A stretch of DNA of 64,000 nucleotides, from assembly GCA_036382515.1 (NCBI GenBank), contig DASVHQ010000119.1, positions 4,463-68,462 of the forward strand. Direction: 5' to 3'. Both the position numbers and the translations under genes were made by a program. Under the pieces are notes generated by a model, which saw only the letters and a list, made by a program, of their open reading frames with translations, did not search any database and was not told the origin of the DNA. Within the stretch, counting starts at the first letter, position 1. Each line of letters begins with the position of its first letter. Positions 31,953 through 40,973 of the stretch are shown here, piece by piece. This stretch comes from JADGRF01 sp036382515. GTDB taxonomy: Bacteria; Myxococcota_A; Polyangia; Polyangiales; JAFGIB01.

Positions 31953-32596
31953 GCGGCGGCGGCGAAGCACTGTTTGCGTTCTGCGCGCTGGTCGCGCTGC
32001 TCTCTGCGCTGGGCACCGTGGCCCTGCACAGCCCGATCCGCGCGGCGATGTCGCTGCTCGTGCACATCATCTCGCTCTCCGGCCTCTTCCTCCTGTTGCA
32101 CGCGCAGCTGCTGGCAGCGCTGCAGCTCCTGGTCTACGCGGGCGCGATCGTCGTGCTCTTCGTGTTCGTCATCATGATGATCGGGCCATCGGTGCCCGAG
32201 CCACCCACGATGCGCGGCATGGCCACCAAAACGGTGTCCGTCGCGATCATGGTCGTGCTCACCGCCATCCTCGCCTTCTCGCTCATGCCCGTGCACATGC
32301 CCTTGATCGATCTCGGCCCGTGTCTGGCCGGCGAAGGCGCCGAGTGCGATCAGTTCGGCGGCGTGGGCGCCATGGCGCAGAGCTTGTTCATGGACGAGCT
32401 GGTGCCCTTCGAGTTGATCTCGGTGTTGCTCACCGTCGCGATCGTGGGCGCCATCGCGGTTGCACGCGGTCGGTCGACACAAGAGCAGGCGTTGGCGCAA
32501 GCCAAGCGCGAGGCCCAGGCCTCGGCGCTGGCCGAGCAGACCGCACGCGAGCAGGCCATGGCGGCCGAGGTCGCGGCCCACGGCGGACACGGCTAG
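31949..32596 (+). CDS. nuoJ: NADH-quinone oxidoreductase subunit J
   Basis: A 215-residue membrane subunit with five hydrophobic segments. It contains the family's HSPIRAAMSLLVHIISLSG and LQLLVYAGAIVVLFVFVIMM. A GTG start preceded by GGAGGT overlaps the nuoF stop, and no ATG fits. NuoJ lies at the E-channel next to NuoH and NuoA, forming part of the proton path. The last about 45 residues are an Ala/Gln/Glu-rich helix with a GGHG end, longer than in E. coli NuoJ (184 aa). Confidence 0.93.
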   Translation: MSGGGEALFAFCALVALLSALGTVALHSPIRAAMSLLVHIISLSGLFLLLHAQLLAALQLLVYAGAIVVLFVFVIMMIGPSVPEPPTMRGMATKTVSVAIMVVLTAILAFSLMPVHMPLIDLGPCLAGEGAECDQFGGVGAMAQSLFMDELVPFELISVLLTVAIVGAIAVARGRSTQEQALAQAKREAQASALAEQTAREQAMAAEVAAHGGHG

Positions 32597-32606
32597 GGGA
32601 GACGTC

Positions 32607-32915
32607 ATGCAGATCGAGCTCGGTCATTATCTGGCGCTCTCGGCCATCGTGTTCGGCATCGGCGCGATCGGCTTTCTGGTGCGCCGCAACGTGCTGGTGC
32701 AGCTGATGTGCATCGAGTTGATGCTCAACTCGGTGAACCTGATGCTCGTCGCGTTCAACCGCTACATGCCCGACAACCACGCCGGGCAGCTCTTCGCCTT
32801 CTTCGTCATCGCCATCGCTGCGGCCGAGGCCGCGGTGGGCTTGGCGATCGTCATCAGCATGTTTCGTCTGCGCAAGACCGTGCATTCGGACCGCGCAGAC
32901 ACTTTGAGGCATTAA
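32607..32915 (+). CDS. nuoK: NADH-quinone oxidoreductase subunit K
   Basis: A 102-residue, three-helix membrane subunit. CIELMLNSVNLMLVAF holds the conserved Glu of the second helix, and FVIAIAAAEAAVGLAIVI the second conserved Glu; both are in the proton path. Normal length is about 100. GGGGAGACGTC precedes the ATG 10 bases after nuoJ. Confidence 0.96.
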   Translation: MQIELGHYLALSAIVFGIGAIGFLVRRNVLVQLMCIELMLNSVNLMLVAFNRYMPDNHAGQLFAFFVIAIAAAEAAVGLAIVISMFRLRKTVHSDRADTLRH

Positions 32916-32960
32916 TGACATACCCACGAAACAGCCTTCGGCTTTTCGCGTAGGATCCCC

Positions 32961-35618
32961 ATGCACGACCCCAAGCTGTTGCTCGGCATCGTCCTGTTTC
33001 CGCTGGTTGGCGCGATCGTCAACGGCTTCTTCGGGCGTGGCGCTGGCCGTCAAACGGTGCACGCCGTGGCTGTCGCCTCGGTCGCCATGTCGTTCGCGTG
33101 CGCGGTCACGATGTTCCTGGAGCTGGTGCACCTGCGTCACGCCGACGAGCACGCCTCGCTGTCGTACACAGCCTATGAGTGGTTCTCGATCAGCGTGCGC
33201 GGCCACAACGTGGGCGTGCCCGTGCGCTTCGTGATGGATGCGCTCAGCGGCGTGATGAGCCTGGTCGTCACCGGCATCGGTCTGCTCATCCACATCTACA
33301 GCACCGGTTACATGAGCGAGGAGAAGTCGTACGCGCGCTTCTTCGCGTACCTGAACCTCTTCACCGCATCAATGCTCATCCTGGTCCTCGGCTCGAGCCT
33401 GCCGCTCATGTTCGTCGGCTGGGAGGGCGTGGGCGTCTGCTCGTACCTCTTGATCGGCTTCTGGTTCGAGACCGCGGCGTACGCGGCCGCCGGTCGCAAG
33501 GCCTTCGTCGCCAACCGCATCGGTGACTTCGGCGTGCTGATGGGCATGTTCCTGCTCGTGAGCGCGGCCGGCACCTTCGAGTTCGCCGGCATCAATCATT
33601 TCGCGCGCGACCACGCCGCGGCGCTCACCTCGGCGGTGAGCCTGGTCGGTCCCACCGGTGTGCCTTACTTCACGCTCTCGAGCATCAGCCTCGCCACGCT
33701 GGCCACGCTCTTCTTGTTCCTCGGCTGCACCGGCAAGAGCGCGCAGCTGCCGCTGTTCGTGTGGCTGCCCGACGCCATGGCTGGCCCCACGCCGGTCTCC
33801 GCGCTCATCCACGCGGCGACCATGGTGACCTCGGGCATCTACCTGGTCTGCCGCCTGTCGCCGGTGTTCGTGCTCGCGCCTCACACCATGGCCGTGATCG
33901 CCGTCACCGGCACGCTCACCGCGTTGCTCGGCGCCACCGTGGGCCTCGTGCAGAACGACATCAAGAAGATCCTGGCCTACTCCACCGTGAGTCAGCTGGG
34001 CTTCATGTTCGCCGCCGTTGGCTGCGGTGCGTTTGCCGCGGGTTTCATGCACGTCTACACGCACGCCTTCTTCAAGGCCTGCTTGTTCCTTGGTGCCGGC
34101 TCGGTGATGCACGCCGTAGGTGCGCACGGCGATGCCGACATCCGCACGCTCGGCGGCCTGCGCAAGTACATGCCGCGGACGCGCATCACCTTCCTCGTCA
34201 GCTGCATGGCGATCGCGGGCGTGCCGCTCTTCTCGGGCTTCTTCTCGAAGGACGAGATCCTGGTCGGTGCGCTGGCCTCGAGTGAGTACTTCACCTTCGC
34301 GCCCTGGCTCGGGCCCACGATCTTCGGTGCGCTCTTCGTCGGCGCCACGATGACGGCGTTCTACATGTTCCGCCTGTACTTCCTCACGTTCAGTGGCGAG
34401 TACCGCGGCGGGCCGCACCACGATGATCACGGCGCACACGGTGCACACGGTGCACACGGTGCACACGACGAGCACGCGCATCACGACCCGCACGAGTCGC
34501 CGGCCGCGATGGTCGTGCCGCTGATCGTGCTCGCGATCGGTGCCTTCGGCGCCGGCTACGTCTGGGTGGGCCTGGCGCACTTCGAGCCGTGGGTGACGTG
34601 GCTCGAGCCCGCGCTCGGCTCGATCCACGTCGAGCCCGCGCACAACGTCGCATACATCGCGACTGGCTTCGGAACCACGGCCTGCGCGCTCGGCATCTTC
34701 ACGGCCTACAGCTGGTACTACAAGGGCAGCGAGCTCCCCGCGAAGCTGGCGCTGCAGTTCCCGCGCCTGCACGCGCTGCTCATGGACAAGTGGCGCGTCG
34801 ACGGTCTGTACGACCACACGATCCTCGCGTTCTCGCGCTTTCTCGGCACGCTCTCGTCGAACTTCGACAAGTTCATCGTCGACGGCATCCTCACCAACCT
34901 CACCTCCGGCTTCGTGGTGCTGTGCAGCGGCCTCTTCACGCGCTTGCAGACCGGCCTCGTGCACACGTACGGTGCGGTCATGGCCGCCGGCACCTTGGCC
35001 GTCGTGTTCTTCTTCATCATGCCGCACCCGCATCCCAGCGTGGTCGGTGAGCCTGCTGGCCTCAGCGTCAACTTCGAGGCCGACAAGGGTCTGGCCTACG
35101 AGTACCGCTGGGATTTCGACGGCGACGGCAAGTACGACACCGAGTGGCAGCCCACGGCGGCGGCCTCGCACACCTACCGCGACGACGAGCTTCGCGGCGG
35201 CTTCGTGGCCTTGCTCGAAGGCGCCGACTACGGCACCAGCACCCGCAGCCATCACCTGATGGCCGGCGAGAAGCTCGAGCTCTCGCTCTCCGACCTCGGC
35301 GAGTGGCAGGCCGACGCCAAGAACAAGCAGCCGCCCACGGTCGTGGCCGACAAAGATGGCCTCGTAGTGCATCCCAACGGCGCAGTCGTGCGCAAGGGTC
35401 AAGCGCTGCAGGCCAGCAATGCGGCCGTCCACGTCGGTCGCGGCGAGCACGTGAGCATCGGTGGGGCCCGCCTGTCGGTGGCCGGTTCAGTGCGGCCACG
35501 CCTGGCCGTGCGCAACGCCTTCGGGATGGAACGCGCGCGCTCCATGCGCCTGTCGCTACCCCTGATCGAAGATCGCTTGCACGCCGAAGTGATCATGCCC
35601 CAAGGAGCGGCGCGATGA
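32961..35618 (+). CDS. nuoL: NADH-quinone oxidoreductase subunit L with PKD-like C-terminal extension
   Basis: NuoL is the distal antiporter-like proton pump of complex I with the lateral helix. Residues 1-690 are a normal NuoL (GWEGVGVCSYLLIGFW, HAATMVTSGIYLVCRL, NDIKKILAYSTVSQLGF, FSGFFSKDEIL). A His-rich loop with four Gly-Ala-His units lies at about 490-510. After the last helix, residues about 690-885 form an extra soluble domain with a PKD-like signature (YRWDFDGDGKYDTEW, SHTYRDDELRGGFVALLEG), followed by two further beta-rich stretches. With 16 helices the extension should face the periplasm. At 885 residues it is about 200-270 longer than usual. The nuoM start overlaps its stop. Confidence 0.95.
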   Translation: MHDPKLLLGIVLFPLVGAIVNGFFGRGAGRQTVHAVAVASVAMSFACAVTMFLELVHLRHADEHASLSYTAYEWFSISVRGHNVGVPVRFVMDALSGVMSLVVTGIGLLIHIYSTGYMSEEKSYARFFAYLNLFTASMLILVLGSSLPLMFVGWEGVGVCSYLLIGFWFETAAYAAAGRKAFVANRIGDFGVLMGMFLLVSAAGTFEFAGINHFARDHAAALTSAVSLVGPTGVPYFTLSSISLATLATLFLFLGCTGKSAQLPLFVWLPDAMAGPTPVSALIHAATMVTSGIYLVCRLSPVFVLAPHTMAVIAVTGTLTALLGATVGLVQNDIKKILAYSTVSQLGFMFAAVGCGAFAAGFMHVYTHAFFKACLFLGAGSVMHAVGAHGDADIRTLGGLRKYMPRTRITFLVSCMAIAGVPLFSGFFSKDEILVGALASSEYFTFAPWLGPTIFGALFVGATMTAFYMFRLYFLTFSGEYRGGPHHDDHGAHGAHGAHGAHDEHAHHDPHESPAAMVVPLIVLAIGAFGAGYVWVGLAHFEPWVTWLEPALGSIHVEPAHNVAYIATGFGTTACALGIFTAYSWYYKGSELPAKLALQFPRLHALLMDKWRVDGLYDHTILAFSRFLGTLSSNFDKFIVDGILTNLTSGFVVLCSGLFTRLQTGLVHTYGAVMAAGTLAVVFFFIMPHPHPSVVGEPAGLSVNFEADKGLAYEYRWDFDGDGKYDTEWQPTAAASHTYRDDELRGGFVALLEGADYGTSTRSHHLMAGEKLELSLSDLGEWQADAKNKQPPTVVADKDGLVVHPNGAVVRKGQALQASNAAVHVGRGEHVSIGGARLSVAGSVRPRLAVRNAFGMERARSMRLSLPLIEDRLHAEVIMPQGAAR

Positions 35619-37261
35619 GCCAGCACCTGATATCGCTCTTGCTCGCCTTGCCGCTGCTCGCGGCGCTCGTGGTGCTCTTCGCGCCACGCCAGATGGTCGG
35701 CTTCATCCGTGGCTTCACGGTGCTGGCGATGCTCATCGAGTTCGTCGCCTCGCTCGGCCTGCTCGACGGCAACTACGCCAGCGCCGCGTTCCAGTTTCCC
35801 GAGCGTCACGCGCTCGTGCCCACGTACGGCATCACCTACTCGGTGGGTGTCGACGGCATCTCGCTGTGGCTGGTGCTGCTGACCACGTTCATCACGCCGC
35901 TGGCCACCTACGCCTCGTGGACACACATCGGCATGAAGGTGAAGGAGTACGCGATCTGCTTGCTCCTGCTCGAAGGTGCCATGCTCGGCGCGTTCTTCGC
36001 GCTCGACCTCTTCATCTTCTACGTGTTCTGGGAACTCATGCTCGTGCCCATGGTGCTGATCATCGGCATCTGGGGCGGCGTGCAGCGCATCTACGCGGCG
36101 GTGAAGTTCTTTCTCTTCACCATGGTCGGCAGCGTGCTGATGCTGGTGGCCATCTTGTACCTGGTTGCGCAGTACAAGGCGCAGACCGGCCACTACAGCT
36201 TCGAGATCTCGGAGCTGAAGCTCCTGCTCTTGCCGGTCAAGACGCAGCTGTGGTTGTTCTCGGCGTTCGCCTTGGCGTTCGCGATCAAAGTGCCGATGTT
36301 CCCGTTCCACACCTGGTTGCCCGACGCGCACGTGCAGGCGCCCACGGGTGGCTCGGTGATCCTGGCGGCCGTGCTGCTGAAGCTCGGCACCTACGGCTTC
36401 CTGCGCTTCGCCATGCCGCTGTTCCCCTCGGGCAGCCACCGCATGGGCCCGTACATCGCGGGCCTCGCGGTCACGGGCATCATCTACGGCGCCTACTGCG
36501 CCTGGGTGCAGCAAGACGTGAAGAAGCTGGTCGCGTACTCCTCGGTCAGCCACCTCGGGTTCGTGATGCTCGGCATCTACAGCATCACCTCGCAAGGTCT
36601 GTCTGGCTCCATCCTGCAGATGGTCAACCACGGCATCTCCACCGGCGCGCTCTTCTTGCTCGTCGGTGTGATCTACGAGCGCCGCCACACGCGCAACCTC
36701 GATGAGTTCGGCGGCCTCGCGAAGGTGATGCCCGCATACGCGGCGGTGTTCGTGATCGTCACCATGAGCTCGGTCGGTCTGCCCACCACCAACGGCTTCA
36801 TCGGCGAGTTCATGATCCTCGCGGGCGCGTTCATGTCCGAGCACCTCGGCGCCAACGGCCCGGTGTGCGCGTTCTTCGCGGCGACCGGTGTGATCCTGGC
36901 CGCGGTCTACATGCTGCACGCCGTGCTCAAGATGTTCTGGGGCCCACTCACCAACCCCGAGAACGAAGGCTTGGCCGATCTCACGCGTCGCGAGGGCATC
37001 GCGCTTGCGCCGCTTCTGCTCCTCATCTTCTACATCGGCTTGTTCCCGAACCAGCTGCTGACGTCGATGAGGGCGTCGGTCGACACCTTCGCCAGCGAGT
37101 ACACCGCCAAGCTCGCGGCGGGCGATCAGCATCCGACCACGCGCGACATGCTGCAGCCCGCGCAGGTGCCCGAGGACGAGCTGCCCGCAGCTCCGAAGAC
37201 CGCACACCTGGACTTCGCACCGCGCCAATTGAACGCAAGAGTCGTAGGAGGCCAGCCATGA
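35615..37261 (+). CDS. nuoM: NADH-quinone oxidoreductase subunit M
   Basis: NuoM is the second antiporter-like proton-pumping subunit. The 548-residue product has the family motifs VDGISLWLVLLTTFITPL, FYVFWELMLVPMVLIIGIWG with the key Glu, FPFHTWLPDAHVQAPTGGSV and QDVKKLVAYSSVSHLGFVML. About 14 membrane helices are expected. ATG 35615 overlaps the nuoL stop as ATGA, and its own stop overlaps nuoN. The C-terminal about 60 residues are a polar tail. Confidence 0.97.
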   Translation: MSQHLISLLLALPLLAALVVLFAPRQMVGFIRGFTVLAMLIEFVASLGLLDGNYASAAFQFPERHALVPTYGITYSVGVDGISLWLVLLTTFITPLATYASWTHIGMKVKEYAICLLLLEGAMLGAFFALDLFIFYVFWELMLVPMVLIIGIWGGVQRIYAAVKFFLFTMVGSVLMLVAILYLVAQYKAQTGHYSFEISELKLLLLPVKTQLWLFSAFALAFAIKVPMFPFHTWLPDAHVQAPTGGSVILAAVLLKLGTYGFLRFAMPLFPSGSHRMGPYIAGLAVTGIIYGAYCAWVQQDVKKLVAYSSVSHLGFVMLGIYSITSQGLSGSILQMVNHGISTGALFLLVGVIYERRHTRNLDEFGGLAKVMPAYAAVFVIVTMSSVGLPTTNGFIGEFMILAGAFMSEHLGANGPVCAFFAATGVILAAVYMLHAVLKMFWGPLTNPENEGLADLTRREGIALAPLLLLIFYIGLFPNQLLTSMRASVDTFASEYTAKLAAGDQHPTTRDMLQPAQVPEDELPAAPKTAHLDFAPRQLNARVVGGQP

Positions 37262-38772
37262 CCGGCTCGCTGGCAACTGCCATGGCATCGTGGATTCCGC
37301 TGATGCCGCTGCTCGTGGTCGCCGTCGGCGGCTTCGCGCTGATGATCGTGGACGCCGTTTCCACCGAGAAGGCCGAGCTCGCAACGCTCAGCTCGGTCGT
37401 GCTCTTCTCCGCGGGTGCCATTGCCGCGGTGCTTGCAAGCGGGAAGGGTCTGGCGCCGGCGCCGGCCGGTGTGGCGGGCTACCTCGCCGTCGGTCAGATG
37501 TCGCAGTTCTGGAACGCCACCATCTGCTGTGGCGCGGGCATGTCGGCGTTGCTCGCTGGCGGCTACCTGCACGAGCACGCGCTCGAGCGTGGCGAGTTCT
37601 ACGCGCTGATCGTGCTCAGCGCGTTCGGCGCGATGGTGCTGGCCGCGGCCACGGATCTCTTGTCGATCTTCATCGGCCTCGAGACCATGTCGCTCGGCGT
37701 CTACAGCATGGTCGCCTACCGCCGGGGTAGCCCGCGCGCCGCTGAGGGCGGCCTCAAGTACTTTCTGCTCGGTTCGTTCGCGGCTGCCATCTTCTTGTTC
37801 GGTGCCGCGTTGATCTACGGCGCCACGGGGCACACCGATCTCGCAGGCATCGGCCAGAGCATCCACGACGGTCACGCCAACGTGCGCCTGGTGGTGCTCG
37901 GCATGCTCATGCTGCTGGTCGGTCTCACGTTCAAGGTCAGCGCGGTGCCGTTCCACATGTGGACGCCTGACGCCTACGAGGGTGCGGTCACGCCCGCCAC
38001 CACGTTCATGTCGGTGGTCGTGAAGACCGCCGCGTTCGCCGTGCTGATGCGCGTGGTGCTCACCTGCTTTTCCGACGAGCTGTCCGCGAACTTGGGCACC
38101 GGCTGGCCTGGCGTGCTCGCGCCGATGGCGGCGGTGACCATGGTCTACGGCAACTTCGCTGCGTCGCAGCAAGCCAACGTCAAGCGCATGCTGGCGTACT
38201 CGTCGATCGCCCACGCCGGCTACATCCTGGTCGGCGTCGTCACGCTCTACTCGGCCGACGCGCAAGTGCGGCAGACCGCCGTCAGCGGCGTGATGTTCTA
38301 CCTGCTCGCCTACACGGTCTCGAACGTGCTCGCGTTCGGCTCGCTGATCGCGCTGGGCTCCTACGGCAAGGAAGCCGTGACCTACGAAGACCTGGCCGGT
38401 GCTGGTCGTCGGCATCCGCTCGCCGCGTTGCCGTTCGTGCTGGGCGTGCTCTCGCTGATGGGCTTCCCGCCGACCGCGGGATTCCTGGGCAAGTGGTACG
38501 TGTTCAGCGCAGCGCTCTCGTCCGGCGATTCGCTCTTGTGGCTGGTCATCGTCGGAGTGCTCTCGAGCGTCGTGGGCGCGTACTACTACCTGCGCGTGAT
38601 CGTGTTCCTGTTCATGAAGTCGCCCGAGCCGGGTGCTGCCGTCGCCGTGCCGATGCGTTCCGGTTACGTGGCGCTGGCGCTCGTGCTCTCCGGCTACTTC
38701 GTGCTGAAGATGGGCGTCACGCCCGCGCACTACATCGACCTGGCACTCTCCGCCGCGAGCAAGCTCGGCTAG
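37258..38772 (+). CDS. nuoN: NADH-quinone oxidoreductase subunit N
   Basis: NuoN is the third antiporter-like subunit, closest to NuoK. The 504-residue protein carries FIGLETMSLGVYSMVAYRRG, VPFHMWTPDAYEGAVTPATT and NVKRMLAYSSIAHAGYILVG, with the conserved Glu and Lys residues of the pump in place. The ATG overlaps the nuoM stop (ATGA), after GTAGGAGG. It is the last complex I subunit in the window; the next gene starts immediately after its stop. Confidence 0.97.
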   Translation: MTGSLATAMASWIPLMPLLVVAVGGFALMIVDAVSTEKAELATLSSVVLFSAGAIAAVLASGKGLAPAPAGVAGYLAVGQMSQFWNATICCGAGMSALLAGGYLHEHALERGEFYALIVLSAFGAMVLAAATDLLSIFIGLETMSLGVYSMVAYRRGSPRAAEGGLKYFLLGSFAAAIFLFGAALIYGATGHTDLAGIGQSIHDGHANVRLVVLGMLMLLVGLTFKVSAVPFHMWTPDAYEGAVTPATTFMSVVVKTAAFAVLMRVVLTCFSDELSANLGTGWPGVLAPMAAVTMVYGNFAASQQANVKRMLAYSSIAHAGYILVGVVTLYSADAQVRQTAVSGVMFYLLAYTVSNVLAFGSLIALGSYGKEAVTYEDLAGAGRRHPLAALPFVLGVLSLMGFPPTAGFLGKWYVFSAALSSGDSLLWLVIVGVLSSVVGAYYYLRVIVFLFMKSPEPGAAVAVPMRSGYVALALVLSGYFVLKMGVTPAHYIDLALSAASKLG

Positions 38773-39636
38773 ATGCGGACACGCGGCAACGTTGCGGCGC
38801 GCCACGCGCTCGGGGTCTGCATGGTGCTTGCGCTGGCCGGTGGCCACGGCTGCGAGCACCACGACTACTCCAAGGAGAAGGGGCCAAGCTTCGCGAGCCC
38901 ATCGGCTGCGCCGCCAGCAGCTGCAGCCCCAGCCAAGGCGGTGCTAACCGGCTTCGTGCGCCTCGCCGACGGCGCCACGCTGCCCTCGTATCCGGCCGAG
39001 GCGATGGAGCGCGTCGTCACGACGCATGGTGATCCGGTCACGTTCCCTCCGATCTGCACGCCGCCCAAGAAGACCGACCGCATGCCCGTGCGCCTCACGC
39101 CCGACGGCAAGCTGATCGGCGTGATGATCGCCGCCAGCGAGTTCAAGCGTTCGCCCGAGCGCGCGGCGAAGACCTACGACGTGGTGATCAAGGATTGTCG
39201 GCTCACGCCGAGCCTGGTCGTCGCCATGAAGGGCGACAGCCTGAGCATCAAGAACCAGGTCAACTTCCCCCTGATGCCCGAGCTCGGTGCGGTGACGCTG
39301 AGCAAGACGCTGATGCCCGGCCAGGACAAGGAAGTGAAGCTCTCCGAGGCGGGCGTCAAGCCCGTGCTGTGTGGCTTCATCGCGCCTTGTGGTCGCACCG
39401 ACGTGGTGGTGCTCAACCACCCCGTGTACGCCGTGACCGGGGAAGACGGCAGCTTTCGCATCGACGACTTCCCCGCGGACGAGAACGTGAAGATCGATGC
39501 CTGGCATCCGCTGTTCAACTCGCAAGAGCTTTCTCTGCGCGTGGAGCGCGGTCAGACCAAGAGCGTCGAGCTGACGATCGCTCCGCTCGGTCAGCCCGCG
39601 CCGAGCGCGCCTGCTGCGACGCCGACACAGAAGTAA
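38773..39636 (+). CDS. Secreted cupredoxin-like/carboxypeptidase-regulatory protein, nuo-linked
   Basis: A 287-residue exported protein. It has a hydrophobic signal ending near GGHGC, which may be a weak lipobox with lipidated Cys26, and then an Ala/Pro linker. The middle (CRLTPSLVVAMKGDSLSIKN, NFPLMPELG) looks like a plastocyanin-like beta-sandwich in which a metal site is not evident. The end (YAVTGEDGSFRIDDFPADEN) matches a carboxypeptidase-regulatory (CarboxypepD_reg-like) domain. Its ATG follows the nuoN stop with no gap, so it is cotranscribed and may work with complex I in the periplasm. That link is inference. Confidence 0.7.
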   Translation: MRTRGNVAARHALGVCMVLALAGGHGCEHHDYSKEKGPSFASPSAAPPAAAAPAKAVLTGFVRLADGATLPSYPAEAMERVVTTHGDPVTFPPICTPPKKTDRMPVRLTPDGKLIGVMIAASEFKRSPERAAKTYDVVIKDCRLTPSLVVAMKGDSLSIKNQVNFPLMPELGAVTLSKTLMPGQDKEVKLSEAGVKPVLCGFIAPCGRTDVVVLNHPVYAVTGEDGSFRIDDFPADENVKIDAWHPLFNSQELSLRVERGQTKSVELTIAPLGQPAPSAPAATPTQK

Positions 39637-39651
39637 CCCGGTCGAACGCAT

Positions 39652-39666
39652 TCGCACCCGGTGCGA
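39652..39666 (+). terminator. Possible hairpin at the end of the nuo operon
   Basis: TCGCAC-CCG-GTGCGA forms a perfect 6-bp hairpin 16 bases after the stop of the last nuo-linked gene, followed by a TGTGTGTGTGT run instead of a clean T-tract. Weak evidence for termination. Confidence 0.35.
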
Positions 39667-39763
39667 TGTGTGTGTGTGTCGAGCCCAGCTCCGGGGCCGC
39701 GCGGGCCAATCGCGTGCGGGGCGCGGCCGGCGAATCGGTGTCCGCATCCTGCCACGCGCCGGG

Positions 39764-40819
39764 TCAGTCCAGTGCCCAGAAGCGGGCGATCAAGCGACAG
39801 CGGCCGTCACAGCGCGCCTTGCGTAGCAACGAGGTCACGTGATGCTCTATGTTCGCCTCGCTGCAGGCCAGCTTCACCGCGATCTCTTTGTTGGCATCGC
39901 CCGCGGCGAGGTGGCGCAGCACATCGCGCTCGCGGCGGGTCGGTTTCCAGTGTGCTGCTGCTCGCTGCAATCGGAGCTCGAGGCCGTCGGCCTGGTCGCG
40001 CAGCACGATCACGAAGAGCTCTGGCAAGCCGGGGGCGGCCACGGGGGTGCTGATGCTCGGGCCGTGCGTGCCGTCGATCGCAGACAGCAGGCGCGCCGTA
40101 AGCCCGTGCGGGTCCTGATCGAAGAGCGTGCGTCCGGCCACGTTTGCGTGGGCGATGCGGCCGGTTGGACGCGCGACGAACGCAGGTGCCCCGAGCAAGT
40201 CGAGCGCCGCCGGCAGGCCCAGGCGAGCCGCATTGGTGTCGAGCAGCATGCGCTGTACGCTAAGCCTGCGCTGCAGGGCGGGCACGAGCGCGGCGAGCAG
40301 AGCTTTCTCCCGTTCCTCGAACGGAGTCTGCCGGAAACCGCCGACCCAGGCGAGCAGTATGGGCCCGTCACAGATCAGCACGCGTAGCTGGTCGTGATCG
40401 GGCACGCCGCACTGCGCCAAGGTTTCTTCCACGCTGCAGCGCGTGCCGGCCGCGTGGCTGTGCAGCTCTGCAAGCCGGTAGACCTGGTTTCGTTGGGCCG
40501 GCTCGGGTTGCAGCAGATTGTAGTGGAAGGGGTAGTGGCCCTGCCGCAGGGCGGCGTCGTAGGCGCGGACGAAGTCGGCGTCGGTGGAGCTCGCTTCGCC
40601 CACGCTCCAGCTGTCATGACCGACACGCAGCGGTCGGCAGATCGTCAGGTGGGTGCACTCGAGCAGCTGCTGCAGGGCCGGGGCGAGCCACGCTGGGGCC
40701 GGCTCCGGCGTGAGCGCCGCTGCGTCCACAGTTGTCAGGCGTGCTTCGAGCTGCTCGAGCTGTCGCTGGTCGCGACGGCCGAGTGGTTGCAGGGCGGGGA
40801 TTGGTCGCTTCGTCGCCAC
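39764..40819 (-). CDS. LuxR-family transcriptional regulator
   Basis: A 351-residue regulator. The last about 60 residues form a GerE/LuxR helix-turn-helix (WKPTRRERDVLRHLAAGDAN, KEIAVKLACSEANIEHHVTS). Residues about 200-285 look like a PAS fold (GAPAFVARPTGRIAHANVAG). The N-terminal part is probably another sensory domain (residues 55-190, unassigned). It has no receiver domain or phospho-Asp site, so it is not a classic response regulator. It stands alone, convergent with the nuo operon and divergent from the small Cys-rich gene. Confidence 0.88.
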   Translation of the reverse strand: MATKRPIPALQPLGRRDQRQLEQLEARLTTVDAAALTPEPAPAWLAPALQQLLECTHLTICRPLRVGHDSWSVGEASSTDADFVRAYDAALRQGHYPFHYNLLQPEPAQRNQVYRLAELHSHAAGTRCSVEETLAQCGVPDHDQLRVLICDGPILLAWVGGFRQTPFEEREKALLAALVPALQRRLSVQRMLLDTNAARLGLPAALDLLGAPAFVARPTGRIAHANVAGRTLFDQDPHGLTARLLSAIDGTHGPSISTPVAAPGLPELFVIVLRDQADGLELRLQRAAAHWKPTRRERDVLRHLAAGDANKEIAVKLACSEANIEHHVTSLLRKARCDGRCRLIARFWALD

Positions 40820-40973
40820 GGCACCTCGGGCTAACCCTAGTAGCGTTCTTGGTCAGTCACAAGTAGGACAAGCCGGCGTCTAGAGAGTGGCCATCGGCAC
40901 ACGGCGAGGCTGGCTGCGCATCCAGCACCCGCCGCCGACGGCTGCGGTCATCGGGCGTCCGGGGGATTCGGAG

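Noticed and set aside
29976..31970. A 664-residue minus-strand open frame over nuoE/nuoF
   Set aside because: Antisense shadow of two well-conserved genes.
34432..34480. Short direct repeats resembling a CRISPR array
   Set aside because: They are in-frame Gly-Ala-His codons inside nuoL, without spacers.
33369..35450. A 693-residue minus-strand open frame
   Set aside because: Antisense shadow of nuoL with charged, low-complexity sequence and no motifs.
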